DNA of 64,000 nucleotides from JADLHS01 sp039806955. Lineage in GTDB: Bacteria; Verrucomicrobiota; Verrucomicrobiia; Limisphaerales; JADLHS01. Shown here in pieces: positions 59,626 to 64,000 of this stretch. The position numbers and the translations under genes are program-made. Numbering within the stretch: position 1 is the stretch's first letter; every line of letters starts with the position of its first letter. The stretch lies in the NCBI GenBank assembly GCA_039806955.1, contig JBDHQI010000025.1, positions 1 through 64,000 of the forward strand, given 5' to 3'. The notes under the pieces were generated by a model, which saw only the letters and a list, made by a program, of their open reading frames with translations, did not search any database and was not told where the DNA came from.

Positions 59626-61230
59626 TTAGAAATTTTGGGCTTCGAGCAATGTTTCGGCGTTGTCCACATCGAGCCAATGGCCGGTGATGAAATGTACCTT
59701 GATCGGCGCCGGTTGCGCGAGCAGGTGCCGGAACAGGGCATCAAAGCGCAATTGATTAAAGTCCGGTCGCTTTGCCAACTCGGCCAGCGCGGCTTGCAAA
59801 CGCTGCGAGCCGGCCGCGGTGGTTTTGATCAAACCAATCCACTCGCCAGAGATCTTGTCTTTCGGCAAATCAGCCCCCATGGCTTCCAGCATGACGTCGT
59901 CCTCCGAGTATTTGAGCGAGAACGGGCGGTTGGTGATCACGTAATCCATCTGGCCCACCGGCGGGCGTTGTTGCCAGTTCGCGTCCACCACCACCACGAT
60001 GTCGTGCGGGTCCGCCAACAGATTGCTCAGGATGTAACGGCGGAACAGAATGTCGCCAAACGTCAGCACCACTTCGCCAGTAATCCACTCCGCCGCTTTT
60101 TGCAACGAAGCCAGTTCCGCCGTGGTCGCATACGCGTCGTTGTCCACGAACGTCACCTCGGGCGCCCGCACCTCATTTTTGGCAAAGCCGCGGACCACGA
60201 CGATTTCCTTGATGCGTTCCGCGCGCAGGTCGGAAACGAGCTTGTGCAACAAGGGCGTGTTCCCGATTCGCACCATGGCTTTGGGAACGGTGCGGGTGAC
60301 TTCGCCCAACTCGGCGCCTTGCGAAGCGGCCAGAATGATGGCGCGCGCAAATTCCGCCTTGCGCGGCAGGTAACGATCCTCGGCCGCCGCCAGCTCATCC
60401 GCGCGTTGCAGACGGAACACTTCCTTCACCGTTGCGATTTTATCCTCGACGCTGACCAGCGAGCGCTGTTGAAAAATGGTGCGCGACACGTTTTGCATCG
60501 CCGTGATGGCGGCGCGGCAATTGTGGTTTGCCCAAATAACGAGGTTGTATCCGGCTTGCTCCAGTTGTTCCACCGGCGTGGCGTAATACGTGGTCGGCAC
60601 GCAGACGAGTGGACATCGCTCTTGCCAGGCGCGTCCGAACGCCAGCACCTGATCCGGCGTTTTCTTTTTGCTGTGGATGAGCAAGGCGTCCGCCCCGGCG
60701 GCATGATACGCTTCCGCGCGCCGCAGCATTTCATCCAGTCCCCACCCCGCGATGAACGCTTCCAGTCGCGCCACCACGCAAAAATCCGGATCGCTTTGCG
60801 CGTCCTTCATGGATTTGATTTTGCCGGCGAACTCATTCAACTCGGCCAGCGCCTGTTTTTCGCCCGCAATGAAGGAGTTGGTCTTGGGAAAAAGTTTGTC
60901 TTCAATGCACACCGCCGCGCAACCGCGTTGCTCGAGTTTGCGCACAAGCCGGCGGGCATTGTTGAAGTTGCCAAAGCCGGTGTCGCCATCGAGCAGGATG
61001 GGAATGTTCGTGGCGTCGCTCATGAACTCAACCACTTCGAGTACCTGCGTCCAACTGGCTTCGTTGTTGTCGCGCACGCCCAGCGCTGCGGAGATTGAAA
61101 GGCCGCTGGCCCAAATGCCTTTGAACCCGGCCTCCGCCACGATAGTGGCGCTGAGACCATTGTGTGCTTCCATCAGGAATTCCAGGCGGCCGGGCTGCAA
61201 CAAGCGACGAAATTGCGTCGTTTTCTTCAT
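59626..61230 (-). CDS. aepX: Phosphoenolpyruvate mutase fused to nucleotidyltransferase (PntC-type)
   Basis: 534 residues from the ATG at 61230. The N-terminal isocitrate-lyase/PEP mutase domain (about 1-285) has the signature EDKLFPKTNSF (110-120), which replaces the lyase cysteine motif. The C-terminal domain (about 296-530) is a nucleotidyltransferase opening AIILAASQGAELGEVTRTVP, with the PK lysine in VPKAMVRIGNTPLL. Fusions of this type activate AEP with CTP (PntC). So one protein catalyses the first step (PEP to phosphonopyruvate) and the last activation step. The head-group product is CMP-AEP. Start alternatives upstream (to 61257) are weak. Confidence 0.9.
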   Translation of the reverse strand: MKKTTQFRRLLQPGRLEFLMEAHNGLSATIVAEAGFKGIWASGLSISAALGVRDNNEASWTQVLEVVEFMSDATNIPILLDGDTGFGNFNNARRLVRKLEQRGCAAVCIEDKLFPKTNSFIAGEKQALAELNEFAGKIKSMKDAQSDPDFCVVARLEAFIAGWGLDEMLRRAEAYHAAGADALLIHSKKKTPDQVLAFGRAWQERCPLVCVPTTYYATPVEQLEQAGYNLVIWANHNCRAAITAMQNVSRTIFQQRSLVSVEDKIATVKEVFRLQRADELAAAEDRYLPRKAEFARAIILAASQGAELGEVTRTVPKAMVRIGNTPLLHKLVSDLRAERIKEIVVVRGFAKNEVRAPEVTFVDNDAYATTAELASLQKAAEWITGEVVLTFGDILFRRYILSNLLADPHDIVVVVDANWQQRPPVGQMDYVITNRPFSLKYSEDDVMLEAMGADLPKDKISGEWIGLIKTTAAGSQRLQAALAELAKRPDFNQLRFDALFRHLLAQPAPIKVHFITGHWLDVDNAETLLEAQNF

Positions 61231-61358
61231 CAAAAAGCTTGTAAGCTTGCCTTGCAACCCCGGGATGACGCAACATCATTTGCTGGATGAGCGGCGTTGG
61301 ACGCATCCAGTCCGGATTTGAGCTGGTCGTCACCCGCTCCATGATTCATTCATAACTT

Positions 61359-62120
61359 ATGAAAACCGCCACTACTCCCGAACCAACGTTGGGCCGCGCT
61401 GAGATTGAGCGCATCATCGCCAATCAGGTTGCCAAATTGGACGCCGCAGCATTGCGAAAAACCTATTACGATCAGGATGAATTTCTGATCCTCGACAATT
61501 TTCTGCCGCCGGAAATCATGGCGCAATGGGATGCCCAATTATCCGCGCTCCGACCGCGTTTGCATCGCAGTTTCATTCCGAAGCACAAGAAGGGAGGAAG
61601 CGTGGCCTACGACACGGTGTGCGAATTTGCGCCCGCCATGAACGCTGTTTATCAAAGTCCCGCGTTGCTCGGCCTGTTGAAAAACATCACCGATGCCGAA
61701 ATGAAGGAGTGTCCTGACTCGGACCTGCATCGTTGCGCGCTCTACGCCTACACCGAGGAGGGCGACCACATCGGTTGGCACTACGACACCTCGTATTACA
61801 AGGATCGCCGGTGGACGTTGCTGGTTGGTTTTCAAGACAACTCCAGCGCGCGGCTCGTGTGCAAGTTGCACACAAAAAATCCCGGGCGTAAACCGGAAGA
61901 GTTGAGTCTGCAAGTCCCGCCCGGCACACTCGTGCTGTTCAACGGCGACAAGGTGTATCACGCCGTGACGCCGACGAAAGCCAATGAAGAACGGTTCATG
62001 GTTTCGATGCAATACGTCACGTCGGGCGAGATGAATCCGTTCATGCGGTTTGTGTCGAACATGAAAGACTCCATCGCTTACTTTGGCCTGAAACACGTTT
62101 TCCTCGGCGGCAAAAAATAG
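61359..62120 (+). CDS. 2-oxoglutarate/Fe(II)-dependent oxygenase
   Basis: 253 residues. The facial-triad HxD is seen in HIGWHYDTSYYKD and the distal His in DKVYHAVTPTK; the 2OG-binding Arg is in ERFMVSMQY. This is the prolyl-hydroxylase/PhyH-like double-stranded beta-helix. It lies opposite the aepX operon and before the CDP-alcohol phosphotransferase gene. Hydroxylation of AEP at C1 (as known for PhnY/PbfA) is one likely role, but a role on the lipid or on another substrate is also possible. Confidence 0.75.
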   Translation: MKTATTPEPTLGRAEIERIIANQVAKLDAAALRKTYYDQDEFLILDNFLPPEIMAQWDAQLSALRPRLHRSFIPKHKKGGSVAYDTVCEFAPAMNAVYQSPALLGLLKNITDAEMKECPDSDLHRCALYAYTEEGDHIGWHYDTSYYKDRRWTLLVGFQDNSSARLVCKLHTKNPGRKPEELSLQVPPGTLVLFNGDKVYHAVTPTKANEERFMVSMQYVTSGEMNPFMRFVSNMKDSIAYFGLKHVFLGGKK

Positions 62121-62303
62121 CCATAGGCCGGGCGTGGTGAGGAACACCTTTTGCAGTGAAGTGCGCACGCTGGACCAGCGAATCGGGTGCATTGGCGTTT
62201 CGGCCTGCGTCCGCCCTTCGCCACTTTGTTATCGCCGGTTAACGATGGAAGTGCGGCCAGTGGTTGTCGCAGTCCGAAACCTCGCGCCATTTTGTGAATC
62301 AGA

Positions 62304-63428
62304 ATGTTCCCGTCCGTCGTGAGCTTGCCCGCCGTCATTTTCTGCGCGGCTGAATCCGCGGCGCAACGCGTGGCCGGTTTGCACGTGTTGGATCGCCTGC
62401 TCGTGGCTGCGCACCGGGCGGGAGCGACACCAATCACGGTGGTTTCCGCCGTGCCGTTGCCACCATTAAAACGGACGCCCGCGCTAGGGATCGCCTTTCA
62501 GATCGCGCCCCAGGCACCAACTTCAAACCATCCAGTACTCGCGCTCTCAACCGGCGTCTTGGTGCAGGCGTTCGACCTGAAGCGCGTCATTGAACAACGC
62601 GGACGCTTGGTGAAACTCGATGGAACACCGCTGCCGGTTGGGATGCTCGATTCCCTTTCCGCTGCCTCGCTTGATTCCCAACTGGCGCACCGCCCGGCCC
62701 TAACCGCCGGGGGCGTGGCTGAACTCGTCAGTGACTCAACTTCCGCCGCCCGCGCCACGAAGAAACTCTGGGCTTCCCTCACCTCGGCAGCGGATGGTCT
62801 GGTGGACAAGTATTTCAATCGGCCGGCGGGCCGCGTTCTGTTCTCGAAGCAACTCATTCACACACCTGTTTCGCCCAATCAAGTCTCGGTGGCTGCGACG
62901 CTGATTGGTGTGCTGGCGGCGTGGTGCTTTGCGTTGGGCCACGCGACCGCCGCGATTTGGGGCGCGGTCTTGTTGCAGCTCTCCGCCGTGGTGGATTGTG
63001 TGGATGGCGATCTGGCGCGGGTGTTGTTCAAGGAATCACCGCTGGGTAAATGGCTCGACATTGTCGGCGATCAAATTGTGCATATCGGTGTGTTTGTGGC
63101 CATCGGCATTGGTTTGCATCGCGCCGGCAGCACCGCGCCGGTTTTGTGGCTGGCCGGCGCCGCAGCCGTCGGTGTGGTCATTTCATTCCTCATCGTCCTG
63201 CGCGGCCTGATGCAACCGGAAACGCACCGCAATTCCCGTTTGCAAAAACTGATTGATGCCACCACGAATCGCGATTTCTCCGTGCTGCTCCTGATTCTCG
63301 CCGGCCTCGGCAGGCTGGACTGGTTTCTCTGGCTGACCGCCGTTGGCGTGCAGGTGTTCTGGGTGCTTGCGCTGGGGTTGCAACTGCAACGCGCACCCGG
63401 CGTCGCGCCGAACCAATCCACCTCGTGA
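62304..63428 (+). CDS. CDP-alcohol phosphatidyltransferase with N-terminal domain
   Basis: 374 residues. The CDP-alcohol phosphotransferase motif D(x)2DG(x)2AR...G(x)3D(x)3D is complete: DCVDGDLARVLFKES, then GKWLDIVGDQ (D231, D234, G235, A238, R239, G248, D252, D256). Several membrane helices surround it. The N-terminal ~150 residues resemble a degenerate nucleotidyltransferase domain as in bifunctional inositol-lipid enzymes. It would transfer the phosphonate head group from CMP-AEP to diacylglycerol or another alcohol. The stop overlaps the start of the next gene by 4 bases. Confidence 0.82.
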   Translation: MFPSVVSLPAVIFCAAESAAQRVAGLHVLDRLLVAAHRAGATPITVVSAVPLPPLKRTPALGIAFQIAPQAPTSNHPVLALSTGVLVQAFDLKRVIEQRGRLVKLDGTPLPVGMLDSLSAASLDSQLAHRPALTAGGVAELVSDSTSAARATKKLWASLTSAADGLVDKYFNRPAGRVLFSKQLIHTPVSPNQVSVAATLIGVLAAWCFALGHATAAIWGAVLLQLSAVVDCVDGDLARVLFKESPLGKWLDIVGDQIVHIGVFVAIGIGLHRAGSTAPVLWLAGAAAVGVVISFLIVLRGLMQPETHRNSRLQKLIDATTNRDFSVLLLILAGLGRLDWFLWLTAVGVQVFWVLALGLQLQRAPGVAPNQSTS

Positions 63429-64000
63429 AAATCATCCTGCGCTGGATTTTATTGCTGCTCGGCTTGAGCCTGTTTGGCTGGTTCATCTATTGCGCCGGCC
63501 CGGCAGAAATTTGGGCGCACGTGCGCCAACTCGGTTGGGCCGCGCCGCTTGTCCTGCTGCCTTATCTGGTGGTTTACGTTTTCGACACCTGGGGCTGGCA
63601 GCTTTCGTTTGGCAAATACGCCGGGGCGCCGCCGCAGTTCCTAACCCTGTTCCGCGTGCGCTGGGCGGGTGAAGCGGTCAACAATGTGATTCCTTCGGGT
63701 TACGTCGGTGGCGAAGCAGTGAAAGCCTATTTGTTGCACCGGCGCGGCGTGCCCGGTTTAACCTGCGGTACGAGTGTGGTGGCCTCCAAAACCTGTCAGG
63801 TGATTGCACAGGTCGCCTTCATCGGACTGGGCGCATTGCTCGCGCTGCCCGTGCTGCCGCCGGATTCCGAAGCGCGCCGCGGCATGATCATCATCACCGT
63901 CATCGCCTTTGCGGTTGTTGTTTTACTGTTGTTGCTGCAACGGCGCGGCATGTTCAGCACGGTGCAGGCAGCGCTGAAAAAATTATCGCTGCGCCTGAAA
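63425..64000 (+). CDS. Lysylphosphatidylglycerol synthase-type membrane protein (partial)
   Basis: At least 192 residues from the GTG at 63425, cut by the window end. Several membrane helices appear: IILRWILLLLGLSLFGWFIY, then VLLPYLVVYVFDTWG, VIAQVAFIGLGALLAL and MIIITVIAFAVVVLLLLL. The motif RVRWAGEAVNNVIPSGYVGGEAVKAYLL is the signature of the LPG-synthase TM (UPF0104/flippase-like) family. Members flip or synthesise lipid head-group variants. Coupled to the phosphotransferase gene by a 4-base overlap, it is likely to translocate the phosphonolipid or its precursor. Confidence 0.82.
   Translation, partial: MKIILRWILLLLGLSLFGWFIYCAGPAEIWAHVRQLGWAAPLVLLPYLVVYVFDTWGWQLSFGKYAGAPPQFLTLFRVRWAGEAVNNVIPSGYVGGEAVKAYLLHRRGVPGLTCGTSVVASKTCQVIAQVAFIGLGALLALPVLPPDSEARRGMIIITVIAFAVVVLLLLLQRRGMFSTVQAALKKLSLRLK

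Noticed and set aside
59635..61098. 487-codon plus-strand open frame
   Set aside because: Antisense to the PEP mutase/cytidylyltransferase gene.
1..64000. CRISPR arrays and rRNA genes
   Set aside because: No regularly spaced direct repeats and no conserved rRNA stretches were seen by reading; a computed search was not possible.

Overview
The window is a dense, GC-rich bacterial chromosome segment, most probably from a verrucomicrobial lineage of the Pedosphaera/Limisphaera type. This is inferred from a PEP-CTERM surface protein, a secreted protein with a C-terminal beta-domain familiar from that group, many small PIN/DUF433/DUF5615 toxin-antitoxin remnants, and dispersed palindromic 'GCTCCGTAGGAGCG' repeats. 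No rRNA gene or CRISPR array was found. One tRNA gene, tRNA-Leu(UAA), is present.

Layout. 0-5.2 kb holds rpe, a phosphohexomutase, a small CBM48-like protein and a GH20 glycosidase. 5.2-6.1 kb is a broken DUF433/DUF5615 toxin-antitoxin locus followed by two nested inverted-repeat elements. 6.1-24.9 kb is mainly housekeeping: leuD, anmK, scraps of a type I restriction system next to tRNA-Leu, rpmB, DUF1015, a CDF transporter, an epimerase-pabC-pabB block, a LOG-family hydrolase, NUDIX, a large EF-hand membrane protein, secreted proteins, a TPMT-like methyltransferase and a Lol-type ABC exporter.

25.2-31.8 kb is a small specialised-metabolism locus: an APH-like kinase, a MIO-type tyrosine/histidine ammonia-lyase, two halogenase-like flavoproteins and an O-methyltransferase. 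32.2-41.4 kb holds regulators and stress genes: PocR/AraC, a universal stress protein, a ROK/PIG-L/deaminase operon, and an operon of a small protein, thioredoxin and a sigma-70 factor. An Rrf2 regulator sits upstream of that operon, and both promoters carry the same GTAAC-N7-GTTAC palindrome.

41.6-44.6 kb is a scar zone of truncated and fused gene pieces: a PEP-CTERM C-terminus, a nucleotidyltransferase pair, an IS3 OrfA head fused to an unknown domain, and a discoidin-like fragment. 46.8-54.9 kb is a phosphorothioation-type defence island. It has a NifS/DndA-like desulfurase on + and a compact minus-strand run of dndC, a probable sulfur-binding HNH endonuclease, a ParB-like protein, a candidate nuclease, a DNA methyltransferase and a broken HerA ATPase. 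No dndB, dndD, dndE, dndFGH or ssp core gene was recognised. This combination is the best candidate for an undescribed system.

55.1-64 kb has a DEAD-box helicase and then a phosphonate/phosphonolipid locus: a PEP mutase fused to a cytidylyltransferase, phosphonopyruvate decarboxylase, 2-aminoethylphosphonate transaminase, a 2OG-Fe(II) oxygenase, a CDP-alcohol phosphotransferase and a flippase-like membrane protein cut by the window end. Together these predict conversion of phosphoenolpyruvate to CMP-activated 2-aminoethylphosphonate and its attachment to lipid.
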